Positions 25,961 through 35,731 of a stretch of 64,000 bases of DNA are shown one piece after another. A program made the translations under genes and the position numbers. Under the pieces are notes generated by a model that saw only the letters and a list, made by a program, of their open reading frames with translations, did not search any database and was not told the DNA's origin. The stretch spans positions 124,001 to 188,000 of the forward strand of contig NZ_RQIH01000014.1 of the NCBI RefSeq assembly GCF_003939025.1, read 5' to 3'. Each line of letters opens with the position of its first letter. Positions within the stretch are counted from its first letter, which is position 1. The stretch is from Rhizobium sophoriradicis. GTDB taxonomy: Bacteria > Pseudomonadota > Alphaproteobacteria > Rhizobiales > Rhizobiaceae.

Positions 25961-25976
25961 TTGACGTTAACGTCAA
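25961..25976. promoter_or_regulatory. Perfect 16-base palindrome upstream of DUF2267-like gene
   Basis: TTGACGTTAACGTCAA is a perfect palindrome 17 bases before the start codon at 25944. MerR-type regulators such as LiuR bind ACGTnnACGT-like sites of similar form, so it may be an operator; the cognate regulator is not in this window. Confidence 0.45.
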
Positions 25977-26154
25977 CGTTATTCGAAGTTCGAGCGCAAC
26001 TCAAGCTGCGCTTTCAGCGGCGGTTCTGCTTTCCCCGCAAACAGTTGTCCGCATCCTTCCGCCTGCTTATAACAGGGAAACGATGGTTCGATGAAGGCGG
26101 TGGAAGCCCAAGCCTTCACAACAAATGGCGAAAGCGCCGAAGGGAGAGTTGCGG

Positions 26155-27708
26155 ATGATCGAGGACGGCAAGATTTTCATCGGCGCGAGCCGCAATCCCG
26201 ACGACAGCATCAACAAGCCGGAATATCTCGACCTGAAATTCGGCAACCGCCACGGCTTGGTGACGGGCGCCACCGGCACCGGCAAGACGGTGACGCTGCA
26301 GGTGCTGGCCGAAGGTTTTTCGCGGGCCGGCGTGCCGGTCTTTGCAGCCGACATCAAGGGCGATCTTTCCGGTATCGCCGCCAGGGGCGAGCCCAAGGAT
26401 TTCCTCACCAAACGGGCCGAGCAGATCGGCTTTGCCGATTATGAATTCGATCAGTTTCCGGTGATTTTCTGGGATCTGTTCGGCGAAAAAGGCCATCGCG
26501 TGCGCACCACCGTCGCCGAGATGGGGCCGCTGCTGCTCGCCCGGCTGATGGATGCCTCCGAACCGCAGGAAGGCGTCATCAACATAGCCTTCAAGCTCGC
26601 CGATCAGGCCGGGCTGCCGCTGCTCGATCTCAAGGATTTCACCTCGCTGCTCAATTATATGGGCGAGAATGCCAGCGAGCTTTCCAGGCAGTACGGGCTG
26701 ATCTCCAAGGCCTCCGTCGGCTCGATCCAGCGGGCGCTGCTCGTTCTCGAACAGCAGGGTGCGGAGCATTTCTTCGGCGAACCGGCGCTGAAGATCACCG
26801 ACATCATGCGCACCAGCAATAGCGGCTATGGCCAGATCTCCGTGCTGGCCGCCGACAAGCTGATGATGAACCCGCGCCTTTACGCCACCTTCCTGCTCTG
26901 GCTGCTTTCGGAGCTGTTCGAGGAACTGCCGGAGGTCGGCGACCCCGATAAACCGAAACTCGTCTTCTTCTTCGACGAAGCGCATCTGCTCTTCAACGAC
27001 GCGCCGAAGGTCTTGGTCGAACGCGTCGAGCAGGTGGTGCGGCTGATCCGCTCCAAGGGTGTCGGCGTCTATTTCGTGACGCAGAACCCGCTCGACGTGC
27101 CGGAAACGGTGCTCGCCCAGCTCGGCAACCGCGTCCAGCACGCGTTGCGCGCCTATTCGCCGCGTGAGCAGAAGGCGGTGAAGACGGCGGCCGAGACCTT
27201 CCGCCCGAACCCGGCCTTCGATTGCGCCACCGTCATCACCAATCTCGGCACCGGCGAAGCGCTGGTCTCGACGCTGGAAGCCAAGGGCGCACCGTCGATT
27301 GTCGAGCGCACCCTGATCCGACCGCCCTCCGGCCGCGTCGGCCCGCTGATCGACGGCGAGCGCCAGCAGGTGATGGACAAGAGCCCGGTTCTCGGCATCT
27401 ATGACGAGGATCTCGACCGCGAATCCGCCTTCGAGATGCTGACGGCGCGCGCCAGGAAGGCGGCGGAAGCCGAGGCCGCCAAGCGGGCGCAGGAGGAAGC
27501 GGCCGATCAGCCCGGCACCACCTCCGGCTGGAGCCTGCCGGGCTTCGGCGGCGACGACAGCCGAGGCCGCGGCCAAGCCCGCGGCAGGTCCTCCGGTTAC
27601 CAGCGCGAAACGGTGGTGGAAGCGGCGATGAAGAGCGTCGCCCGCACGGTGGCAACCCAGGTCGGCCGGGCTCTGGTGCGCGGGATCCTGGGGAGCTTGA
27701 AGCGGTAG
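26155..27708 (+). CDS. HerA-like helicase/ATPase (DUF853 family)
   Basis: 517 residues from ATG 26155, chosen because AAGGGAGAG precedes it; an in-frame ATG at 26125 adds ten residues. Walker A is GATGTGKT (about residue 38) and Walker B KLVFFFDEAH, with the HerA-type C-terminus VYFVTQNPLDVPETVLAQLGNRVQHALRA. The tail is Arg/Gly/Ser-rich and then helical (SVARTVATQVGRALVRGILGSL). Relatives (E. coli YjgR) are DNA-dependent ATPases of unknown role. No NurA-like nuclease or defence partner is adjacent, so a phage-defence role is not supported. Confidence 0.87.
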   Translation: MIEDGKIFIGASRNPDDSINKPEYLDLKFGNRHGLVTGATGTGKTVTLQVLAEGFSRAGVPVFAADIKGDLSGIAARGEPKDFLTKRAEQIGFADYEFDQFPVIFWDLFGEKGHRVRTTVAEMGPLLLARLMDASEPQEGVINIAFKLADQAGLPLLDLKDFTSLLNYMGENASELSRQYGLISKASVGSIQRALLVLEQQGAEHFFGEPALKITDIMRTSNSGYGQISVLAADKLMMNPRLYATFLLWLLSELFEELPEVGDPDKPKLVFFFDEAHLLFNDAPKVLVERVEQVVRLIRSKGVGVYFVTQNPLDVPETVLAQLGNRVQHALRAYSPREQKAVKTAAETFRPNPAFDCATVITNLGTGEALVSTLEAKGAPSIVERTLIRPPSGRVGPLIDGERQQVMDKSPVLGIYDEDLDRESAFEMLTARARKAAEAEAAKRAQEEAADQPGTTSGWSLPGFGGDDSRGRGQARGRSSGYQRETVVEAAMKSVARTVATQVGRALVRGILGSLKR

Positions 27709-27714
27709 GTCTGA

Positions 27715-27930
27715 GTCCCTTCTCCCCAGCGGGGGACCAACGGACGGGTTGAGACCCGCGGCTCAACCCAGGTACTGATGCCGGGAAGCAGATGAGGGGT
27801 AAGCGGCAGAGCCGCGAATGCGCTGAGCGCAAGCGAAGGGCAATGACTGGTGTGCCGTGCGGGCCCCTCATCCGACCCTTCGGATTACCGACCTGGGGTC
27901 GAGCCACAGGTCTCGACCCGGGGAGAAGAA
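27715..27930. repeat. Composite intergenic mosaic repeat, copy B
   Basis: The block order matches 10612-10860: a CTCCCCAGCGGGGG arm, a hairpin around GGGTTGAGACCCGCGGCTCAACCC, the shared core GCCGCGAATGCGCTGAGCGC, and a second hairpin GGTCGAGCCACAGGTCTCGACC. It occupies the gap after the HerA-like gene. The rest of the gap to 28095 holds no gene I can support. Confidence 0.65.
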
Positions 27931-28095
27931 GAAGCAAGATCGCTCTCTGCTGCCCAATTGGCTGCGTCGCCTTGAACCGAAAGCCTTCATTCCCTAAATT
28001 ACCCGCCATCGATCATTTCAACAGGATGTGTGCCGCAATGGATTTCAACCCGATCGCAACGCCAGTTCGCCTTGCCAACGGGGAAGTCCATATCC

Positions 28096-29691
28096 ATGCC
28101 TGCATCCATCACTCTCTCCCAAATTTCGTGGGCCACGCCTGACGGGCGGTCGCTTTTTTCCGATCTCGATCTCAGTTTCGGCAGGGACCGCAGCGGTCTT
28201 GTCGGACGCAACGGCGTCGGCAAGACGACGCTGCTGAAACTCGTCTCCGGCGATGTCCAGCCGAATTCCGGGTCGATATCGGTCAACGGCAGCCTCGGGG
28301 TGCTGCGTCAAAGCGTTCAGGTCGCAGCCGATGAAACCATCGCCAATCTCTTCGGCGTGACAGGGGCGCTCGAGCTTCTTCGTCGTGCCGAAGCCGGCGA
28401 GGCAACGGCCGACGAGCTGACCTCGGCGGACTGGACGCTTCCGGCGCGGATCGCAGCCGCGCTCAACCGGACGGGGCTCGACGCGGAGCCGCAGACGCCG
28501 CTTGCCGCACTTTCCGGCGGGCAGCGCACACGCGCCGCGCTTGCCGCGCTCATCTTCAGCGAGCCGGATTTCCTGCTGCTCGACGAACCCACAAACAATC
28601 TCGACCGCGAAGGCCGCGCAGCGGTGATCGCGCTGATTTCAAGCTGGCGGGCCGGCGCGGTCATCGTCAGCCATGACCGGGAATTGCTCGAAAGCGTCGA
28701 CCAAATCGTCGAACTGACCTCGCTCGGCGCGACGCGCTACGGCGGCAACTGGAGCCATTACCGAGAGCGCAAGGCCCTCGAGCTTGCCGCCGCGCGACAT
28801 GATCTTGCCGAAGCCGAAGGGCGCATGGCGGAGGTTGCCAGGAAGGCGCAGGCGAATGTCGAGCGTCAGGCACGCAGGGACAGCGCCGGGCGGAAGATGG
28901 CAGCCAAGGGCGGCATTCCGCGCATCATGCTCGGCGGCATGAAGGAGCGGAGCGAAACCACCGGCGGCGACAATACGCGCCTTGCCGAACGACGGCGCAC
29001 CCAGGCCTTTGAAGAGGCAAGGGCGGCGCGCGAGAAGATCGAGATCCTGCAGCCTCTGTCGGTGAGCTTGCCGACGACCGGGCTGCCGGCCAGCAAGATC
29101 GTGCTGAAGATCGACGGCGTGACGGCAGGTTACCGGCCGGACGATCCCGTCATCGACAATCTCTCCTTCGACGTGACGGGGCCGGAACGCATCGCCATCA
29201 CCGGGCCGAACGGCTCGGGCAAGACGACGCTGCTCGCGCTGATCACCGGCGAGCTGGAAGCCTGGGCCGGCACGGTCGCGGTGATGACCGGTTTCGCGAT
29301 GCTCGACCAGAAGGTCAGCCTGCTCGATCCGTCGGCTTCGATTCGTGACAATTTCCGCCGGATCAATCCGCAAGCCGATGAAAACACCTGCCGGGCCGCG
29401 CTTGCCCGCTTCATGTTCCGGGCCGATGCTGCATTGCAGAGGGTTTCGACCCTCAGCGGCGGCCAATTGCTGCGCGCCGGCCTTGCCTGCACGCTCGGCG
29501 CCGCGCCGCCGCCGCTGCTGATCCTCGACGAGCCGACCAACCACCTGGACATCGACTCGATAGCAGCGGTCGAGGCGGGTCTCAGCGCCTATGACGGGGC
29601 GCTGCTCGTCGTCAGCCATGACGCAACGTTTCTCGAGAACATCGGCATAACGCGGCGGCTTGAATTGTGCGGCGGCGATGCGGGCGGCTGA
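28096..29691 (+). CDS. ABC-F family ATPase (first of two)
   Basis: 531 residues with two ABC domains and no membrane part. Domain 1 has VGRNGVGKTT, LSGGQRTRAALAAL and LLLDEPTNNLD; domain 2 has ITGPNGSGKTT, LSGGQLLRAGLAC and LILDEPTNHLD. The linker between them is Arg/Ala-rich. ABC-F proteins bind the ribosomal E site and aid translation or protect against ribosome-targeting antibiotics. ATG 28096 was chosen over an in-frame upstream ATG at 28030 because alignment-like similarity begins at ITLSQISW. Its last ~170 bases and 3' flank are duplicated at 30631-30902. Confidence 0.88.
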   Translation: MPASITLSQISWATPDGRSLFSDLDLSFGRDRSGLVGRNGVGKTTLLKLVSGDVQPNSGSISVNGSLGVLRQSVQVAADETIANLFGVTGALELLRRAEAGEATADELTSADWTLPARIAAALNRTGLDAEPQTPLAALSGGQRTRAALAALIFSEPDFLLLDEPTNNLDREGRAAVIALISSWRAGAVIVSHDRELLESVDQIVELTSLGATRYGGNWSHYRERKALELAAARHDLAEAEGRMAEVARKAQANVERQARRDSAGRKMAAKGGIPRIMLGGMKERSETTGGDNTRLAERRRTQAFEEARAAREKIEILQPLSVSLPTTGLPASKIVLKIDGVTAGYRPDDPVIDNLSFDVTGPERIAITGPNGSGKTTLLALITGELEAWAGTVAVMTGFAMLDQKVSLLDPSASIRDNFRRINPQADENTCRAALARFMFRADAALQRVSTLSGGQLLRAGLACTLGAAPPPLLILDEPTNHLDIDSIAAVEAGLSAYDGALLVVSHDATFLENIGITRRLELCGGDAGG

Positions 29692-29827
29692 TTTCAGGAG
29701 AGCAGCAGCGCCCTCCACCACCGGCACCTCCCATTCCCTGCCCGCCTATAAGAGCGCGGCCTCCCCCAACCGAGGCCCGAGAGGGCGTAGCCTCGAAGCA
29801 CGCCGCAGCATTGCTTCCTGCATCCTC
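29518..29827 (+). repeat. Segmental duplication, copy 1 (3' end of ABC-F gene and flank)
   Basis: The segment begins in the Walker B region of the second ABC domain and runs past the stop at 29691 to CATTGCTTCCTGCAT. A diverged copy in the same orientation lies at 30631-30902. Shared landmarks are CATCGACTCGATA, ATCGGCATAACGCGG, AGAGCAGCAGCGCCCTCCAC and GCGTAGCCTCGAAGCA, in the same order. Copy 1 is the intact, in-gene version. Confidence 0.85.
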
Positions 29828-29961
29828 AATCTCGATTGCTCCACTAGCCCGTTTCGCCGGAAAAGGCTTCATGTCGCCTATTCGAGAGCGATGCCATACT
29901 TGCAATACATAACGCATTCAACCTATTGATAGCCACCGCGGCGGCTTGGGGGGGAAGGGTC

Positions 29962-30561
29962 ATGACTATGGAAGAGGCGATCGGGCATCGCGCAGCCCAA
30001 AAGTGGAGCCTTTGGAGAAGCGCCAATATTGGCATGGCGTTAGCGCTGTCATTTTGTTACTTCAGGTCGCGAACGGTCGAGGCTTTGTACTCGCAAACTA
30101 CGCCCACACTCGGAGTGCGGAAACGATTAGCGCTTTAGGTGGACAGGCTCTCGCCGCACCACTACTATTTGTTGTGATTGCAGCCATACGAAATCTTTTC
30201 AAAAGGGGACAAGCTAAGCCGAACGCAAGTGCCATTCGGGGGCAATCACCTTCGCGGCGCTCTTTGTCACAATTTTCGTCGGCCTTTTACCTACGGAGAG
30301 TTTGTGTTCTCTCGCGACGAAGCAATTGGTGGCGAAGCTCGACAATCATTCATAGCTGACGCCCAATTTGCGTGCGTTCAGAAGCAGGCCTCACTCAACC
30401 AAGCTATTACCCAGCAGCAAATCCAAACCTATTGCTCCTGCATGACCGAGAAGATGGCTGACGCCACGACGTACAAACAATTGGGCACTGAACTGGCTGC
30501 CAAAGACCTCGCGGACCTGCAGCAAAAGGTTGTAGCAATAAGTAACCTTTGCCGCCAATGA
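29962..30561 (+). pseudogene. Membrane protein gene broken by several frameshifts
   Basis: A start at ATG 29962 has GGGGGAAGGG upstream. Reading must change frame about three times to follow one plausible protein. The parts are MTMEEAIGHRAAQKWSLWRS and a first hydrophobic stretch; then LLLQVANGRGFVLANYAHTR with ALAAPLLFVVIAAIRNLF; then AITFAALFVTIFVGLLPT; and last a hydrophilic part with FIADAQFACVQKQASLN and TYCSCMTEKMADATTY, ending at 30561. Joined, this is about 195 residues with two or three membrane segments and a Cys-containing tail. No single frame covers it, so it is probably a decayed gene. The family is unknown. Confidence 0.6.
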
Positions 30562-30630
30562 CTTCTGAAGGGCGCAATGCTGGTGCAGATATGGTGAGCC
30601 ATTGCGATGCTTCTGATAACGATGGCGCTC

Positions 30631-30902
30631 CTGATTCTCGACGAGTCGACCGACCATCTCGACATCGACTCGATATCAGCGGTCGAATGACGGGGCGCTC
30701 ATCGTCGTCAGCCAGGACGAGATGTTTCTGCAAAACATCGGCATAACGCGGTGGGGAGAGCAGCAGCGCCCTCCACCACCGGCACCTTTCATTCCCAAAC
30801 AGGCTGTGAGAGCGCGGCCCCCTCCAACCTCCCCCATGCTGAGGTGCGAAGCCCACGGGGCGTAGCCTCGAAGCATGCCACAATATTGCTTCCTGCACTC
30901 CT
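30631..30902 (+). pseudogene. Segmental duplication, copy 2: degraded fragment of the ABC-F gene 3' end
   Basis: The fragment begins CTGATTCTCGACGAGTCGACC, a mutated Walker B (DEST in place of DEPT), and lacks about 17 bases that copy 1 has after GCAGCGGTCGA. It continues through ATCGGCATAACGCGG and the same 3' flank as at 29518-29827. It has no start codon and no ABC signature, so it is non-functional. With copy 1 it brackets the broken membrane-protein gene. Confidence 0.8.
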
Positions 30903-30982
30903 CGGACGCGGCCTCCCTTGCCTCATTTTGTTGGCAATGGTATTTCCATTCTGCAACCCTTTCGAGAAAGGAGGATCACGCC

Positions 30983-31054
30983 ATGCAGTATTATTTCCGG
31001 TTTAATCGCCAGCGTGGTCCCGTCGACGCCCTGCAAATGCGTTTGCAGGGCTGA
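30983..31054 (+). CDS. Putative leader peptide upstream of the second ABC-F gene
   Basis: A 23-codon ORF, beginning MQYYFRFNRQRGPVDAL and ending with MRLQG, has a full AAAGGAGG (30967-30974) eight bases before its ATG, stronger than that of most genes here. Its last third encodes a perfect hairpin (31028-31051). The stop is 163 bases before the ABC-F start. ABC-F genes in other bacteria are often controlled by short leader ORFs that sense stalled ribosomes, so this is a candidate of the same kind. Translation has not been shown. Confidence 0.5.
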   Translation: MQYYFRFNRQRGPVDALQMRLQG

Positions 31055-31211
31055 CCAGAGACCGTTCCCGACATCTCTTCCTGGTCTGCCCTTCGTGGCC
31101 AATGCGGCGCCGTCTCCAAGCTGCGCGCGCATTTCTGTAACGTCCCGGTGAAAGGCGCAATTCCGTGATGGCTGATGCCCCGGATGCCGCGCTCCCGGTC
31201 AAGACCAGAGA
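31028..31211 (+). promoter_or_regulatory. Possible attenuator of the second ABC-F gene
   Basis: GCCCTGCAAA (31028-31037) pairs perfectly with TTTGCAGGGC (31042-31051) inside the short ORF. GACCAGAGA occurs at 31053-31061 and again at 31203-31211, where it overlaps the ABC-F ribosome-binding site (start 31218). CTGGTCT at 31081-31087 can pair with either copy (six bases with the first, seven with the second), so access to the start could switch. No T-run follows, which favours translational over transcriptional control. This is inference from pairing only. Confidence 0.4.
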
Positions 31212-31217
31212 ACGATC

Positions 31218-32744
<1,527 letters not shown>

Positions 32745-32757
32745 GCGTGTACCGTGC

Positions 32758-32907
32758 CGCCCCCTCATCCGCCTGCCGGCACCTTCTCCCCGCTGGGGAG
32801 AAGAGACTCGCTGTTAGGTCGCAGGGTGGCTCGTAGGCGGAGAGGAAAAGCCGCGACACCCCTTCTCCCCAGCGGGGAGAAGGTGCCGGCAGGCGGATGA
32901 GGGGGCC
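32758..32907. repeat. RIME-like palindromic intergenic repeat
   Basis: Arms CCCCCTCATCCGCCTGCCGG / CACCTTCTCCCCGCTGGGGA (32759-32803) and their complement (32861-32907) enclose about 55 bases. It is the same element family as 2260-2377, between convergent ABC-F and VOC genes. Confidence 0.8.
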
Positions 32908-32936
32908 GGGGGCACGACCCCAAACGCAGCCCAAAC

Positions 32937-33716
32937 CTACCGCTTCGGCGCCACCAGGCAGAAGAAGGCGCCCTGCGGGTCGGTGGCCTGGATGATCCAG
33001 CTGCCGCCCGGGACCTCCATCGGTCCGTTGACGACCTTGCCGCCGCCCGAGGTGACGCGTTCGATCGCGGCATCGAGGGCGGGCACGATGAAATAGTAGC
33101 ACCAGAAGGTCATCGGCATGTTGTCGGGCTTGGTCATCATGCCGCCGGTCTGCCGGCCGTTATGGGCGAAGATGTAGTAGACGCCCATCGGGCCCATGTC
33201 CATTTCGCTGTCCTTGGTCCAGCCGAACTGCTTGGAATAGAAGGCCAGTGCCTCTTCGCCATTTCCGGCATAGAGTTCGCGCCAGCCGATATTGCCGGGC
33301 GCGTCGAAGGCCAGTTCCGGCGGGGATTTGTCCATCGGCGCCGGCGTCATGATGCAGAGCACCGCGCCATGCGGATCGGCGACGACGGCGAAGCGGCCGA
33401 CGCTCGGGATGTCTTCCGGCGGACGGCGCACCGCGCCGCCATTGGCGGCGAAATCCTTTGCCGACTGATCGACATCGTCGACGCCGACATAACCCGTCCA
33501 ATTCGGCGGAATACCCGTGCCTTCGAGTTCGGCCGGAAACTCCATCAGGCCGGCAACGCCGATGCCGTTCGCCTCGAAGATCGTATAGGTCGGCATGCCC
33601 TCGACCTTCATCTCGGAGGTGGTCCAGCCGACGACGGAACTGTAGAATTTCGCGGCGGCTGACGTGTCGGGGGTCATCAGCTCGCACCAGATGAACTTTC
33701 CATGCGTCTTGGACAT
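32937..33716 (-). CDS. VOC family protein with two glyoxalase-like domains
   Basis: 259 residues containing two tandem vicinal-oxygen-chelate modules. The first runs from GKFIWCELMTPDTSAAAKFYSSVVGW to FAVVADPHGAVLCIM, and the second from GWRELYAGNGEEALAFYSKQFGW to SWIIQATDPQGAFFCLV. This layout is close to the CFP-30-like/27 kDa antigen group. Members bind metal or small ligands; the reaction is unknown. DUF1579 and DUF899 genes follow upstream on the same strand, a set that often appears together in rhizobia near small regulators. The start ATG 33716 follows AAAGGGAGAG. Confidence 0.85.
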   Translation of the reverse strand: MSKTHGKFIWCELMTPDTSAAAKFYSSVVGWTTSEMKVEGMPTYTIFEANGIGVAGLMEFPAELEGTGIPPNWTGYVGVDDVDQSAKDFAANGGAVRRPPEDIPSVGRFAVVADPHGAVLCIMTPAPMDKSPPELAFDAPGNIGWRELYAGNGEEALAFYSKQFGWTKDSEMDMGPMGVYYIFAHNGRQTGGMMTKPDNMPMTFWCYYFIVPALDAAIERVTSGGGKVVNGPMEVPGGSWIIQATDPQGAFFCLVAPKR

Positions 33717-33766
33717 AGAACTCTCCCTTTTCTGACGCCTCTGCGATGCTTGCGGCGCCGTGATTT

Positions 33767-34234
33767 TCAGATCTTGCGGGTGTAATGGACTTCCATGAAC
33801 TGCTTCCAGGAGCCGTCGGCCTGCCTGGCGCTGGAGGTGAAGGTGCGGTGATCGGCGTTGATGAAGGTGATCTGCTCGCGGTAATCGGCCAGGCCCTCGC
33901 CATTGAAGTCGGGTCCTGTCGTATAGAGGTCGAGCACGTTGCCGGAGGCATCGACCTCGCCTTCATAGACCCACATGTAGTCCATCATCGAGCCGATCCA
34001 GCTGCCGACATACTTGCCTTTGTCGGCGTTGTAGCCGAGCGTCAGGATCGTAGTGGCCTGCTTGCCGTCGGGCATGCGGCCGTGCCCTTCGGCGACGAAC
34101 CAGATGCCGTGCAGCGAGCGGACGGTCTCCGTCCAGTCGTCGCCGCCGCCCATCTCGGGTGCGGTGACGCTCCACTCGCCGACCAGTCTTTCCAGGAAGG
34201 AATGTTCCTTCAGCACTTCAGCCGTCTTCATCAT
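33767..34234 (-). CDS. DUF1579 family protein
   Basis: 155 residues starting at the first of two ATGs after GAAGGGAGAAGAGG. The pattern GEWSVTAPEMGGGDDWTETVRSLHGIWFVAEGHG, ILTLGYNADKGKYVGSWI and FTSSARQADGSWKQFMEVHYTRK is typical of DUF1579, a beta-rich family of unknown role. It lies 50 bases upstream of the VOC gene on the same strand and may share its transcript. Confidence 0.8.
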   Translation of the reverse strand: MMKTAEVLKEHSFLERLVGEWSVTAPEMGGGDDWTETVRSLHGIWFVAEGHGRMPDGKQATTILTLGYNADKGKYVGSWIGSMMDYMWVYEGEVDASGNVLDLYTTGPDFNGEGLADYREQITFINADHRTFTSSARQADGSWKQFMEVHYTRKI

Positions 34235-34267
34235 CCTCTTCTCCCTTCAGGTGATGGCGACGCCTGT

Positions 34268-34322
34268 TCTTAGAGCATGGCGTCGTCCGGAAACCGCCCC
34301 ACGGATTTCGGCATCATGTGCC
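34268..34322. repeat. Dispersed hairpin repeat, copy 1
   Basis: TTAGAGCATGGCGTCGTCCGGAAACCGCCCCAC followed by GGATTTCGGCATCATG (broken here at its centre) forms an inverted repeat. A second copy is at 36535-36590. It lies between the DUF1579 and DUF899 genes. Confidence 0.55.
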
Positions 34323-34325
34323 TGC

Positions 34326-35054
34326 TCAGTGACAGCAGGATGGCGCCGTTTGAGCATCCTCATATTCGTCATGGCGGCGCACGAAATTCATCGTGCCCTG
34401 CTCGTTGCGGCCCTTCGGCGCGCGGTCGAGGATCATCAGGGTGCCGATCAGTTCCTCCGGCCCGCGGGCATAACTCGAATAGGTATGGAAGACCTCGCCC
34501 TTGTCGTTGCGGTAGAAGGCGCTGAGGCCCGGCAGTTCGTCATGGGCCTCAGCCGGCTCGATAGCAGTGAAATTGTAGAAGACCTTGTCTTTGGCAAGGT
34601 CCTCCGGGCTGAAAGAAACGTGATAATCGAAATTGAAATCGCTGCCGAAGGATGAGACCCAGGGAAATTTCCAGCCCATCCGCCTTTTGTAGGCGGCGAT
34701 CTTTTCAAGCGGCGCGCGCGAGACGGCGACCCAGGTGACGTCGTGATGGTTGAGATGCGGCAGGGCGCCGTCGACATGATCGGCGAGGAAGGAGCAGCCG
34801 GGGCAGCCGGCCTCCCAGTCCGGACCAAGCATGAAATGATAGATCAGTAGCTGGCTGCGACCGTCGAAGAGATCGGCGAGCGACCTCTTTCCCTCTGGCG
34901 TATCGAAGGCATAGTCCTTGTCGACCCTCACCCAGGGCAGCGCCAGGCGGGCGGCGTTGACGCTGTCACGCAGCCTCGTCGCCTCCTTTTCCTTCAAGAG
35001 CAGGGCGCGACGGGCCGCGAGCCATTGCTCGCGGGAAACAACTTCGTTCTGCAT
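34326..35054 (-). CDS. DUF899 family thioredoxin-like protein
   Basis: 242 residues from ATG 35054, with GGAGGGCGC upstream. DUF899 features are REQWLAARRALLLKEKEATRLRD, the segment YAFDTPEGKRSLADLFDGRSQLLIYHFM, and GCPGCSFLADHVDGAL, where the CPGC pair takes the place of the thioredoxin CxxC. GSDFNFDYHVSF and HTYSSYARGPEEL are also typical. A redox role is likely; the partner is unknown. It is divergent from a MarR gene and shares a promoter region with the palindrome ATTGA-AA-TCAAT. Confidence 0.88.
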   Translation of the reverse strand: MQNEVVSREQWLAARRALLLKEKEATRLRDSVNAARLALPWVRVDKDYAFDTPEGKRSLADLFDGRSQLLIYHFMLGPDWEAGCPGCSFLADHVDGALPHLNHHDVTWVAVSRAPLEKIAAYKRRMGWKFPWVSSFGSDFNFDYHVSFSPEDLAKDKVFYNFTAIEPAEAHDELPGLSAFYRNDKGEVFHTYSSYARGPEELIGTLMILDRAPKGRNEQGTMNFVRRHDEYEDAQTAPSCCH

Positions 35055-35120
35055 CGGATGCGCCCTCCTCCGGCGCTTGCCGGTGAAGCCGGCAACATCT
35101 CCTTCTCCTTGACTAAATAG

Positions 35121-35132
35121 ATTGAAATCAAT
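35121..35132. promoter_or_regulatory. Likely MarR operator
   Basis: ATTGA and TCAAT arms with an AA spacer, followed by TATAAAAT, sit six bases before the MarR start and 67 bases before the DUF899 start. The position allows control of both divergent genes. Assignment to the neighbouring MarR protein is inference. Confidence 0.5.
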
Positions 35133-35137
35133 ATAAA

Positions 35138-35656
35138 ATGGCCATGTCAAATTCGGTTGAAATTCCTTTCTCTACAACGCTTCTGGTGCGCGACACCTGC
35201 CTCTGCCTGCATGCACAGCGAGCGGCGCGCGCGCTCGCCCGGCTGTTCGACGACGCGCTGCGGCCCACCGGGCTGACCAACGGGCAGTTTTCGCTGATGA
35301 TGTCGCTGAACCGGCCGGAGCCGCCGCCAATGGGGCCGGTCGCAGCCCTGCTCGCCATGGACCAGACGACGCTGACGGCGGCCTTGAAGCCGCTGCAGCG
35401 CAAGGGCTGGGTGATGGTGATGGAAAATCCGAGGGACAGGCGCGGCCGGCTGCTTGCGCTCACCGGCGAAGGCAAGGCGGCGCTGGCAAACGCGCTGCCG
35501 ATCTGGAAAGAGACGCATGCGATGCTTGACGGCAGATTGCCGGACGGCGGCTCCGCGCGGCTGCGGCAGGAGTTGCTGGCGGTGTCAGGGAGTGGTGAGG
35601 CGCCGAAGCCGGCCGCTCGCCAGTCCCGCAAAAACGAACGGACAACGGCCGGGTAG
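35138..35656 (+). CDS. MarR family transcriptional regulator
   Basis: 172 residues (a second ATG at 35144 is possible). Winged helix-turn-helix: RPTGLTNGQFSLMMSLNRPEPPPMGPVAALLAMDQTTLTAALKPLQRKGWVMVMENPRDRRGRLLALTGEGK, broken only by length, about residues 42-115. The DxR wing motif is present (NPRDRRGR). Two Cys residues near the N-terminus (DTCLCLHAQ) could allow redox sensing. It probably controls the divergent DUF899 gene and itself. Confidence 0.85.
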   Translation: MAMSNSVEIPFSTTLLVRDTCLCLHAQRAARALARLFDDALRPTGLTNGQFSLMMSLNRPEPPPMGPVAALLAMDQTTLTAALKPLQRKGWVMVMENPRDRRGRLLALTGEGKAALANALPIWKETHAMLDGRLPDGGSARLRQELLAVSGSGEAPKPAARQSRKNERTTAG

Positions 35657-35731
35657 AGCGAGCCGAACCTCGCCTTCGATCCACGAGAAATCGCGTCGTT
35701 CACGCCATGCAACCGGAGTCGGCGCGCGTGG

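Noticed and set aside
26155..27708. HerA-like ATPase as part of a phage-defence module.
   Set aside because: It is the stand-alone DUF853 type; no nuclease, Sir2 or DUF4297-like partner is adjacent.
10612..27930. Regular-looking repeats considered as CRISPR or transposon ends.
   Set aside because: Copies are single, palindromic and kilobases apart, with no spacers, no target-site duplications that I could define, and no cas or transposase genes.
31028..31051. Perfect hairpin as an intrinsic terminator.
   Set aside because: No T-run follows on either strand, and it lies inside a short ORF with a strong ribosome site.
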